Below are positions 1 through 5,816 of a stretch of 7,687 bases of DNA, one piece after another. The notes below the pieces were generated by a model, which was not told the origin of the DNA, did no database searches, and saw only the letters and a program-made list of their open reading frames with translations. The translations under genes and the position numbers were made by a program. Numbering within the stretch: position 1 is the stretch's first letter; each line of letters starts with the position of its first letter. This DNA is from Xanthobacteraceae bacterium. GTDB lineage: Bacteria > Pseudomonadota > Alphaproteobacteria > Rhizobiales > Xanthobacteraceae. The stretch covers positions 1 to 7,687 of the forward strand of contig JASHXX010000056.1 in assembly GCA_030043335.1 (NCBI GenBank), in the 5' to 3' direction.

Positions 1-616
1 CCTTTTCGTCGTCGCCGACGGTGGTGATGACGGTGCAGCCGATCGCCTTCGCCATCTTGATCGCCGTGGTGCCGATCCCGGAGCCGCCGGCTTGCACGAG
101 GATGGTCTCGCCCGGCTCGAGCCTGGCGTTGTCGAACAGCATGTGCTGGACGGTCGCGAAAGCAACCGGCACGCAGGCGGCGTCGCGAAAGCTCACATGC
201 GGCGGAACGGGAATGACCAGCCGCGCCGGCATGTTGAGCAGGTCGCGGGCGAAGCCGTCGACATGGAAGCCCATGATGCCGCCGATGTTTTCACAGAGAT
301 TATCGCGGCCCTCGCGGCAGGCTCTGCAGGTGCCGCAGGTCAGTCCGCCATAGGCGACGACGCGGTCGCCGACCTTGAACGCGGTCACTAGCGGGCCGAC
401 CGCCACGATCATGCCGGCCGCTTCGACGCCGACGATCAGCGGCAGCTTGCGCTTGGCGAACGCCATGCCGCGCCAGCCCCAGAGGTCGAGGTGATTCAGG
501 CCGATCGCCTTGATGCCGATCTGGACCTCACCGGCCGCTGGCGAGGGAGGGGCGGCGGCGTCGCGAAGCTCGATCTTGCGGTCGGCGACAAGCGTGAGCG
601 CGCGCATCGAACGCAT
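1..616 (-). CDS. Zinc-type medium-chain dehydrogenase/reductase of the VLCFA cluster (3' end cut by window)
   Basis: An MDR (alcohol dehydrogenase/quinone oxidoreductase) family protein; 205 N-terminal residues are visible. Seen: GroES-like domain (about residues 5-130) with GLNHLDLW (39-46), GVEAAG (63-68) and VGDRVV (82-87); a structural-zinc loop with Cys94, Cys97, Cys100 and Cys108; then a Rossmann start AGGSGIG (176-182) for NAD(P)H. The usual catalytic-zinc Cys is Asn41 and the His of GHE is Val64, so it probably lacks catalytic zinc, like quinone oxidoreductases and the enoyl-reductase MDRs. Relatives occupy the same place, downstream of fabF1 and before lpxXL. Its step is not proved; enoyl-ACP reduction is my inference. 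I chose ATG 616 because homologues begin near MRAL (ATG 607 is also possible). A GTG at 670 overlaps the fabF1 stop as GTGA, has GGGAG five bases upstream, and would add 18 residues. Confidence 0.88.
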   Translation of the reverse strand, partial: MRSMRALTLVADRKIELRDAAAPPSPAAGEVQIGIKAIGLNHLDLWGWRGMAFAKRKLPLIVGVEAAGMIVAVGPLVTAFKVGDRVVAYGGLTCGTCRACREGRDNLCENIGGIMGFHVDGFARDLLNMPARLVIPVPPHVSFRDAACVPVAFATVQHMLFDNARLEPGETILVQAGGSGIGTTAIKMAKAIGCTVITTVGDDEK

Positions 617-666
617 CGGAGGGCCCGCTCGCGGTCCGGCGACGAACGCCGGTTCGGCGAGGCCAG

Positions 667-1947
667 TCACGCTGGCTCCCGCGCCATCACAAGGCAGACG
701 TTCTGGCCGCCGAAGCCGAAGGAGTTGGAGATCGCGCGGTTGACGCGCGCATCGCGCGCTACGTTCGGCACCACGTCGAGCGGAATCGCGGGGTCGGCGA
801 CGTTGTAGTTGATGGTCGGCGGAATGCGTTGATGCTCCAGCGTGAGCAGCGTGAACACCGCCTCGACGGCGCCGGCAGCGGTTATGGTGTGACCGATCAT
901 CGATTTGTTGGATGAGATCGGGATGGCGCGGGCGCGCTCGCCGAACACGGTCGAGACGCCAATATGCTCCATCTTGTCGTTCTCGGGGGTCGAGGTGCCG
1001 TGGGCATTGATATAGTCGACGTCCTCGGGGCCGACGCCGGCGTCGGCCAGCGCATTGCGCATGCAGGCGATGATCGGCTTGCCGTCGGGGCTCGACCGAG
1101 TGCGGTGGAACGAGTCGGATTTTTCGCCGCAGCCTTCGAGGATGCCGACCACGCGCGCGCCGCGGGCGCGCGCGTGGTCGAAGTCTTCGAGCACGACCGC
1201 GGCGGCGCCTTCGGCAAGGACGAAGCCGTCGCGGTTCTTCGAGAACGGCTTGGAGGCGCGCTCCGGCGGATCATTCTGCGTCGAGAGCGCGGAAAGGAGC
1301 GAGAACCGGATCAGCGATTCAGCGGTCAGCGAGCCGTCGGCGCCCAACGCGAGCGCGGCGTCGCATTCCCCGCGCCTGATCGCCTCCAGGCCGAGCTGGA
1401 TCGCGCTCGCGCCCGACGCGCAGGCGGTATTGAGCGAGATCGGCGAGCCCTCGGTGCCGAAATTATCGGCGAGGTTCTCGCCGATAATGACGCAATTGAA
1501 AGCGCCATGGGCGCTCCCGAATTTGGGGGCAACGCGCAACAGGTCGGAATATCGGGTATCGGCATTCGCAGCCGCGATTTCCGCGAGTTTGATCCGAGCC
1601 GGCCATTCGATCTCGAGCGGCGGCGAAGCCAGGAACAGCGGGCCGGGAAAATGACCCTTGGTCCCGAGGCCCGATTGCGCGATCGCCTCCTCGCAAGCGA
1701 GGCGCGCCATGCGCTCGGTGTGCTCGGCCGGGGTCATCCCGTCCTGATATTCGGCGTCGACCGCGCCGGCGATCGTGGTGCGCAGGCCGTCCGAGGGAAA
1801 GCGGGAGATGCGGCGAATCCCCGAATGTCCGGCGGTCAATTTCGCCCAATTGTCGGTCTTGCCGACGCCGAGCGAGGTGATCACGCCCATGCCGGTGACG
1901 GCGATGACGCGATGACCTGCCTGGTCCCGTGTCACTGCGTTTGCCAT
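667..1947 (-). CDS. fabF1XL: Beta-ketoacyl-ACP synthase II-type, VLCFA cluster (FabF1)
   Basis: A 426-aa condensing enzyme of the KAS I/II thiolase fold. It should extend an acyl-AcpXL primer with malonyl units in the cytoplasm towards the C26-C28 chain of lipid A. The catalytic set is intact: nucleophile Cys176 in NTACASGA, His316 in NAHGTSTPEND, Lys348 and His353 in SNKSMIGH, and the GFGG loop at 411-414. GFGG is followed by Gln-Asn where FabF normally has Thr-Asn. The segment before the active site (about 105-150, LASPPLEIEWP onward) differs from E. coli FabF, as expected of a dedicated branch. Its ATG lies 12 nt after the fabF2 stop, behind GAGGGGAG, so the two are co-translated. Its stop overlaps a possible GTG start of the MDR gene. 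Family certain; pathway from synteny. Confidence 0.95.
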   Translation of the reverse strand: MANAVTRDQAGHRVIAVTGMGVITSLGVGKTDNWAKLTAGHSGIRRISRFPSDGLRTTIAGAVDAEYQDGMTPAEHTERMARLACEEAIAQSGLGTKGHFPGPLFLASPPLEIEWPARIKLAEIAAANADTRYSDLLRVAPKFGSAHGAFNCVIIGENLADNFGTEGSPISLNTACASGASAIQLGLEAIRRGECDAALALGADGSLTAESLIRFSLLSALSTQNDPPERASKPFSKNRDGFVLAEGAAAVVLEDFDHARARGARVVGILEGCGEKSDSFHRTRSSPDGKPIIACMRNALADAGVGPEDVDYINAHGTSTPENDKMEHIGVSTVFGERARAIPISSNKSMIGHTITAAGAVEAVFTLLTLEHQRIPPTINYNVADPAIPLDVVPNVARDARVNRAISNSFGFGGQNVCLVMAREPA

Positions 1948-1959
1948 GACGCTCCCCTC

Positions 1960-3147
1960 TCAATCGACCCGTTCGATCAGCGCCAGCCCTTCGCCGCGCC
2001 AATTGCCGACATTGGTCACGATAATCTGGGACAGCGCAGGCGGACTCTCGCCCAGGTCCCCGGTGCCCGTCGGAGCAAACAGCTTACCATGCTCAAGCGC
2101 CGCGCAAGCGATGCCCAGATTGGCGACAAACTGGGTGTCGACTCCATGCCCGATATAGGTTCCGGTATTGCGGACGGGAAGGCCGATTTCCTTGAGCACG
2201 CGCAACTCGGCCGCCGTTGCCGGTTCAAGACCGGCCGCGCCGGAGATGATGGCGACGTGGGCGCGATCGATCTTTGCCGCGATCGTTGTCCACTGCCGGC
2301 GCAGCGTCGCCTCGATCTCTCCCTCGCGGCGCAGGTTACGATCGGAACAGATGCACGAAATCCGCGCATATGGGCCGGCGCCGCGCGCGCGTGCATGCGC
2401 GGAGCTCTCGAGCACGACGAACGCTCCCATGCCGGCTAGCGCGATGCCGCCATGCGGGCCGCGATCCCAAACCGGCGCGAATTTGTCCTTCAGCGGCGCG
2501 GCGCTTAGCTCGAACATTAAGAGCACGTCCCAGCGCGTACCGTTGTAGGCGCCGCCGACGAGCGTCAACTCGCTCTGTCCGGCGGCGATGCGTGCCTGCG
2601 CGATGCGCACCGCATCGAGTCCGGCGGCCTCCTCGCCCAGGAACGTGCGCGACGATCCGAGCACGCCATGCACGATCGAGATATTCCCGGCGAGCAGGTT
2701 GGGAAGCTGCGCCAGGAACAGGGTTGGGCGCAGGTCGCTCATCAGCCGCTCGTTGAGGAAGGCGCCTGGATTGGCAGCCTTACGCAGGCCGGTGAGGATG
2801 GCGCTGTCGGCTTCAACGTCGCGCTCGCCGCCGCCGGCGGCGATGATCATGTCGGTGCGGTCGAGCAGCTCGGCATTGCCGACGATGCCGGCATCGCTGA
2901 GCGCGAGGCCGGCCGCGTAGACGCCGAAGCGCTGCCAGGGCTCCATCTGCCGCTGATCGCTCTTCTTCGGAATCTGCTTGTCGAGGTTGATCGGCGGGAG
3001 CGGATGCACGATGTAAGGCGCGAAGCCTTGGTCGTCATAGACCGGCGGATCGCCGCGCTCGAGGTGGCTCCACGTCGCTTCCAGCCCCTCGCCCAGACAG
3101 GTGAGAAGACCGACACCGGTGATCCACACCTCGCGGCGTTCGGTCAC
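1960..3147 (-). CDS. fabF2XL: Ketosynthase-like protein with degenerate active site, VLCFA cluster (FabF2)
   Basis: A 395-aa KAS-fold protein, seen from the N-terminal EVWITGVGLLTCLGEG and the core segment ending LTLVGGA (195-200). Normally annotated as a beta-ketoacyl-ACP synthase, but the catalytic residues are missing. Aligned without gaps from the active site to the following Gly, the Cys position falls on Glu173 (GEEAAGLDAV). The NAHGTS His is replaced around Ala304 (SGAAGLEP). The KSMxGH Lys is Gly329, and only His334 (YIGHG) remains. The C-terminal GFGG is GNWRGE. It is therefore unlikely to condense by itself; a role as non-catalytic partner of FabF1, like the chain-length factor of type II polyketide synthases, is an inference. 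The start is GTG, overlapping the fabZ stop as GTGA, with AAGGAG eight bases upstream. No frameshift is seen, so it is a degenerate family member rather than a pseudogene. Confidence 0.92.
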   Translation of the reverse strand: MTERREVWITGVGLLTCLGEGLEATWSHLERGDPPVYDDQGFAPYIVHPLPPINLDKQIPKKSDQRQMEPWQRFGVYAAGLALSDAGIVGNAELLDRTDMIIAAGGGERDVEADSAILTGLRKAANPGAFLNERLMSDLRPTLFLAQLPNLLAGNISIVHGVLGSSRTFLGEEAAGLDAVRIAQARIAAGQSELTLVGGAYNGTRWDVLLMFELSAAPLKDKFAPVWDRGPHGGIALAGMGAFVVLESSAHARARGAGPYARISCICSDRNLRREGEIEATLRRQWTTIAAKIDRAHVAIISGAAGLEPATAAELRVLKEIGLPVRNTGTYIGHGVDTQFVANLGIACAALEHGKLFAPTGTGDLGESPPALSQIIVTNVGNWRGEGLALIERVD

Positions 3148-3614
3148 CTAAGGAGCTCCTTGACCGGAAGCTCGAGCCGCTCCGCCCATTCCAGCAGGGC
3201 GTGGCGGAATTGCGGGCTCGGAAAGGGCAGAATGCGAAAGGTGAGCGTCGCGTCGCAGACGACGGTGCCTTGGCGGCGTCCGGTGCATTTGGCGACGGTG
3301 TAGCCCGAGCCCTCATGCACCACGGTTCCCTCGAACTCGAGCACGTCGCCGGGAAAAACCAAAGTGCGGAATTTCGCGTCCTTGACGCCGACGAGAATCG
3401 GCATGGCGGTGAAGCCGCAGAGCGCGCTCGCCAGCCATCCGGTGGTCTGCGCCATGCACTCGGTGAGCAGCACGCCGGGCATCAGCGGATAGGTCGGAAA
3501 ATGACCTTCGAAGATCGTGCTCTCTCGCGGCACGCGGCATTCCGAGCGGACCAAGCGCTGCGCGGGGTCGAGCGCGACGATCCGATCGACCATCTGAAAG
3601 TATTCAAGACGCAT
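3144..3614 (-). CDS. fabZXL: 3-hydroxyacyl-ACP dehydratase, VLCFA cluster (FabZ)
   Basis: A 156-aa hot-dog-fold dehydratase that removes water from 3-hydroxyacyl-ACP to give the trans-2-enoyl-ACP. Seen: the active-site His38 in FEGHFP and Glu52 in [11 protein letters not shown], 14 residues apart as in E. coli FabZ (His54/Glu68). [10 protein letters not shown] (81-90) is the usual beta-strand after the central helix. The hot-dog core ends near residue 130 ([11 protein letters not shown]), and about 25 further residues form a C-terminal tail ([19 protein letters not shown]), probably helical. The ATG is 10 nt after the acpXL stop, with GAGG about eight bases upstream. The TGA overlaps the fabF2 GTG by 4 nt. 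In this cluster it would work on AcpXL-bound long chains. Family certain; substrate inferred from neighbours. Confidence 0.94.
   Translation of the reverse strand: MRLEYFQMVDRIVALDPAQRLVRSECRVPRESTIFEGHFPTYPLMPGVLLTECMAQTTGWLASALCGFTAMPILVGVKDAKFRTLVFPGDVLEFEGTVVHEGSGYTVAKCTGRRQGTVVCDATLTFRILPFPSPQFRHALLEWAERLELPVKELLR
3150..3161 (-). promoter_or_regulatory. Palindromic Shine-Dalgarno before the fabF2 GTG start
   Basis: The minus strand reads AAGGAGCTCCTT, a perfect 12-bp palindrome whose first half is a strong ribosome binding site, eight bases before the GTG. It lies inside the last codons of fabZ. A second, outer pair GGTCA/TGACC flanks it and includes the start region. The site supports GTG at 3147 as the fabF2 start. 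Whether the palindrome folds and masks the site is inference. Confidence 0.55.
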
Positions 3615-3618
3615 ACCC

Positions 3619-3633
3619 GGCGCCTCAGGCGCC
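3619..3633 (-). repeat. Short inverted repeat with the acpXL stop codon as its loop
   Basis: On the minus strand GGCGCC - TGA - GGCGCC forms a 6-bp GC-only stem, and the three-base loop is the acpXL stop codon. It sits between acpXL and fabZ. No T-run follows, so it is not a classical terminator. It could stabilise the 3' end of the acpXL message or slow re-initiation at fabZ (inference). GGCGCC is common in DNA this rich in GC, so chance is possible. Confidence 0.4.
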
Positions 3634-3906
3634 CTTGGCCGCGATCAGTTCGTCAATTCGATCGCTCAGATTCTTCAGCACGAAATATTGGTCCGTCGTC
3701 GCTTTGCCGTCGTTGACTTCCTGAGTCCATTGCTCAAGCGGGAGCTTGATGCCGAACGCTTTGTCGATGGCAAACGCGACGTCGAGGAAGTCCAGACTGT
3801 CGATCTCGAGATCGTCGATCGCATGGCTCTCGGGCTTGATGTTCTCGCGCGGAATATCGCAAGTTTCCGCGATGATTTCAGCGACTTTATCGAACGTACC
3901 GGACAT
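3625..3906 (-). CDS. acpXL: Specialised acyl carrier protein AcpXL
   Basis: A 93-aa acidic acyl carrier protein that carries the growing very-long-chain acyl group on a phosphopantetheine arm, before transfer of the 27-hydroxyoctacosanoate-type chain to lipid A. The attachment site is Ser37 in [12 protein letters not shown]. It is longer than housekeeping AcpP (about 78 aa). It has the family-specific opening [17 protein letters not shown] and the late segment [12 protein letters not shown]...YFVLKNL, which I recognise from rhizobial AcpXL. It is the first gene of the operon, with a promoter at 4002-4030 and fabZ 10 nt downstream. The Shine-Dalgarno before ATG 3906 is weak (GAGC only), odd for a carrier protein that is usually abundant. 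A 10-codon out-of-frame ATG reading frame begins 13 nt upstream and overlaps the start. Confidence 0.96.
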   Translation of the reverse strand: MSGTFDKVAEIIAETCDIPRENIKPESHAIDDLEIDSLDFLDVAFAIDKAFGIKLPLEQWTQEVNDGKATTDQYFVLKNLSDRIDELIAAKGA

Positions 3907-4001
3907 CAGGCGTGCTCATGCGGGGTGGCCGCACACGGGCGCGGCGGTAAAGACGGCAGAACGAGCCCGATCCCCTGCGGGCTACTCAGGTCGTGGTTGC
4001 C
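3907..4001 (-). promoter_or_regulatory. Untranslated leader of the acpXL operon with two small hairpins
   Basis: This is the leader predicted from the promoter upstream. The minus strand holds two short GC stems. AGCCCG/CGGGCT (3978-3983 with 3964-3969) has an 8-nt loop that itself contains AGGGGA. GCCGC/GCGGC (3941-3945 with 3928-3932) also has an 8-nt loop. No known riboswitch or attenuator pattern is recognised, and no gene is seen. The stems are short enough to be chance in such GC-rich sequence. Confidence 0.3.
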
Positions 4002-4030
4002 CGTATAGCGAAGGACCTCGCCAAGTTCAA
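4002..4030 (-). promoter_or_regulatory. Sigma70-type promoter for the acpXL operon
   Basis: On the minus strand, TTGAAC (-35; 4025-4030) and TATACG (-10; 4002-4007) are separated by exactly 17 bp. The -35 matches TTGACA at 4 of 6 positions and the -10 keeps the TATA core. Transcription would start near 3995, about 90 nt before the acpXL ATG, and read through fabZ, fabF2, fabF1 and the MDR gene. No other comparable match was noticed in this intergenic region on this strand. Confidence 0.6.
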
Positions 4031-4080
4031 CGGCGCCTTTTCCACGCCGCCATGGCGCAAATCGTGCCGATCTGACGCTA

Positions 4081-4109
4081 TTTCAACCGGTTGCGGGGTG
4101 TCCTAGAAT
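4081..4109 (+). promoter_or_regulatory. Candidate promoter for the PCu(A)C copper chaperone gene
   Basis: TTTCAA (4081-4086), a 17-bp gap and TAGAAT (4104-4109) give a good -10 (5 of 6) but a weak -35 (3 of 6). The start would be near 4116, leaving a leader of about 95 nt. It lies about 50 bp from the divergent acpXL promoter. No copper-regulator operator was recognised. The remaining 4116-4211 holds no gene that I can see. Confidence 0.4.
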
Positions 4110-4211
4110 TACTGCCGACAGGGTCGCGGTCGCCCGCGCCTCGTCTTAGTGCCGGCGGCAGCCGATTTGTAGCCGTCCCCCCTGGACCGCGGTGCGCTAC
4201 GGAGCAGTTCG

Positions 4212-4769
4212 ATGACAAAACGCGCTGGCCAATTCCTCTCCGGCAGTCTTGCCGCCGCGCTCGGCTTCGCCGGCGTGCAGCTCGCTGCGGTCAGCGCTCA
4301 AGCCGCCGATTACGATGTCGGCGGCATCCATATCGCCCAGCTATGGGCGCGGGCGACGCCGAAGGGCGCCTCGACCGCCGCGGGCTATATGACCATTACC
4401 AACAACGGCCCCGCTTCGGATCGCGTCAGCTGCGTGTCGAGCGATGTCAGCGCGCGATGCCAGATCCACTCTATGACAATGGAAGGCGGCGTGATGAAGA
4501 TGCGTCCGATCGAGGGCGGACTGGAAATCAAGCCGGGTGAGACGGTCGTGCTCAAGCCGTCCGGCGCGCACGTCATGTTCCTCGACCTCAAGCAGCCGTT
4601 ACAGCAAGGCAAGACGGTTAAGGCCACGCTCAAGTTCGACAAAGCGGGGACGGTCGATGTCGAATACCAGATCGCCGCGATCGGCGCGGCTGCGCCCGGC
4701 GTGCCTGCGGGCGGTGGCACGATGATGGAAGGCCATGGCGGCATGATGCAGATGAGCCCCAAACATTAG
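4212..4769 (+). CDS. Periplasmic PCu(A)C copper chaperone with Met/His-rich tail
   Basis: A 185-aa exported protein of the PCu(A)C (DUF461) family, which holds Cu(I) in the periplasm and passes it to the CuA/CuB sites of cytochrome oxidase. Seen: a signal peptide (positive MTKR, hydrophobic stretch, likely cleavage after AQA at residue 31). The copper motif follows as His86 and Met88, Met97 in GGVMKMRPI, then His120 and Met122 in SGAHVMF; the KPSGAHVMF loop is diagnostic. Cys74 and Cys83 could form a disulfide. The C-terminus (about 168-185: GGGTMMEGHGGMMQMSPKH) is rich in Met and His and is probably an extra mobile copper site, as in several longer family members. The gene stands alone on its strand, divergent from the acpXL operon. 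No Sco or copper permease gene is in view. Start chosen by the signal peptide. Confidence 0.93.
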   Translation: MTKRAGQFLSGSLAAALGFAGVQLAAVSAQAADYDVGGIHIAQLWARATPKGASTAAGYMTITNNGPASDRVSCVSSDVSARCQIHSMTMEGGVMKMRPIEGGLEIKPGETVVLKPSGAHVMFLDLKQPLQQGKTVKATLKFDKAGTVDVEYQIAAIGAAAPGVPAGGGTMMEGHGGMMQMSPKH

Positions 4770-4835
4770 GGCCAGTGCCGACGGCGCGAGTCCAAACGCT
4801 TGGCCCCGAGGGGCGCGACGCCGCTCGCCTTACGA

Positions 4836-4861
4836 TTGATTAAGCAAAGTCGGCCTATACC
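4836..4861 (+). promoter_or_regulatory. Weak candidate promoter for the EAL gene
   Basis: TTGATT (4836-4841) and TATACC (4856-4861) lie in a locally AT-richer patch before ATG 4887. The gap is only 14 bp, short for sigma70, so this is weak. If used, the transcript would begin near 4868 and exclude the TTG start at 4800. The alternative is read-through from the copper chaperone gene, since no convincing terminator was seen between them. Confidence 0.2.
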
Positions 4862-4886
4862 GGGGTTGACGCCCATCGGTGCCGAT

Positions 4887-5807
4887 ATGAGCGACGCTGA
4901 TCCAAGAGAGCTGCGCGGCGCTGGCGCGCCTGGCATTGAACTCGCCGCCGAGATGCCGATCAGGGATTCCGCTGATGCCGCGGCGCGGCCGCGAATCGCG
5001 ATCTCGGAAGCGTTGCGCAACAACTGGATCGAGATCTGGTACCAGCCCAAGATCGATCTCAAGCGCAAATGCCTCGCCGGCGCCGAAGCGCTCGCGCGCA
5101 TCCACCATCCGCAGTTCGGCGCGTTGCCGCCGGGCGGCTTTGATCCCGAGGTCGACGACGACGGGATCGCCGAACTGACCCAACAGGCGCTGTTGGCGAC
5201 GCTCTGCGACTGGACGATGTTCGAGGAGGCCGGCTTCAATCTTAAGCTCGCCGTCAACGTGCCGGTCAGAGCCTTGTTCAGGCTGCCGATCCCGCGGCTC
5301 GTCTCCGAGTATCGGCCAAAATCCGAGCGCTGGCCCGGTCTCATTGTCGAAGTGACCGAGGATCAGATCGTGCGCGAGGCAGCGCTGGCGCATGACGTCG
5401 CGGCTCAATTCCGCGTCAGCGGCATCGTCATTGCGATCGATGAATTCGGTGCCGGCTTTTCCTCCTTTGCCAGCCTGCGCGACTTGCCGTTCGCCGAGCT
5501 CAAGATCGACCGCCGGTTTGTCGAGCATTGCGCAACCGATGCGGCCAACGCCGCGATCTGCCAGACCGCCGTCGACCTCGCCCATCGTTTCGGTGCCGCC
5601 GCCGTCGCCGAAGGCTTGGAGAACGCAGCCGACCTGCAGGCCTTGATGGTGATGGGTTGCGATTTCGGGCAGGGCGTGGCGATCGCCCCGCCGATGCCCA
5701 AGGAGCGGTTTCTCGATCTGTTGCGCCAGCGCACGAGCAAGCCGCGCGCGGCTGCGGCGAGGCCCGCCGCTTTGGGCAGCCAGAAACCCGCGGGCCGCGT
5801 CGCGTAG
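4887..5807 (+). CDS. Stand-alone EAL-domain protein (c-di-GMP phosphodiesterase family, altered metal loop)
   Basis: A 306-aa cytoplasmic protein made almost entirely of one EAL domain (about 40-280), with no GGDEF, PAS or membrane segment. EAL domains hydrolyse cyclic di-GMP to pGpG. Numbered from ATG 4887, the motifs are EALAR (Glu67, Arg71), Asn124 in AVNV, Glu158 in EVTED, Asp185-Glu186 in DEFGAGFSS, Lys206 and Asp208 in LKIDRRF, Glu242 in AEGLEN, and Gln262 in GQG. The usual DDFGTGYSS loop is changed: the second metal-binding Asp is Glu, and Thr and Tyr are also replaced. Activity may be reduced or lost, leaving a c-di-GMP-binding role. The tail is Ala/Arg/Pro-rich. The open frame reaches back to TTG 4800; ATG 4887 fits better but has a poor Shine-Dalgarno. 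It converges on the next gene 7 bp away. Confidence 0.88.
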   Translation: MSDADPRELRGAGAPGIELAAEMPIRDSADAAARPRIAISEALRNNWIEIWYQPKIDLKRKCLAGAEALARIHHPQFGALPPGGFDPEVDDDGIAELTQQALLATLCDWTMFEEAGFNLKLAVNVPVRALFRLPIPRLVSEYRPKSERWPGLIVEVTEDQIVREAALAHDVAAQFRVSGIVIAIDEFGAGFSSFASLRDLPFAELKIDRRFVEHCATDAANAAICQTAVDLAHRFGAAAVAEGLENAADLQALMVMGCDFGQGVAIAPPMPKERFLDLLRQRTSKPRAAAARPAALGSQKPAGRVA

Positions 5808-5816
5808 TCGGTTTCT
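5782..5816. terminator. Inverted repeat at the convergent junction, possible bidirectional terminator
   Basis: AGAAACC (5782-5788) pairs with GGTTTCT (5810-5816), a 7-bp stem around a GC-rich 21-nt loop that can itself fold through CGCG repeats. It covers the last codons of the EAL gene and the stop codon of the facing gene, where transcription from both sides has to end. On the plus strand ATTT follows, not a true T-run, so intrinsic termination is uncertain. Confidence 0.35.

Noticed and set aside
964..2439. Long plus-strand open frame (491 codons) antisense to fabF1 and fabF2
   Set aside because: It is a mirror of two clearly real genes in GC-rich DNA where stops are rare; the product is Arg/Asp/Gly-rich without any recognisable domain.
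4769..4806. GGGCCA/TGGCCC repeat after the copper chaperone as a terminator
   Set aside because: A 6-bp stem with a 26-nt loop and no T-run; likely chance in GC-rich sequence.
4800..4886. TTG start at 4800 for the EAL protein
   Set aside because: The extra 29 residues look non-structured, there is no clear ribosome binding site, and an ATG at 4887 precedes the domain; kept only as an alternative.
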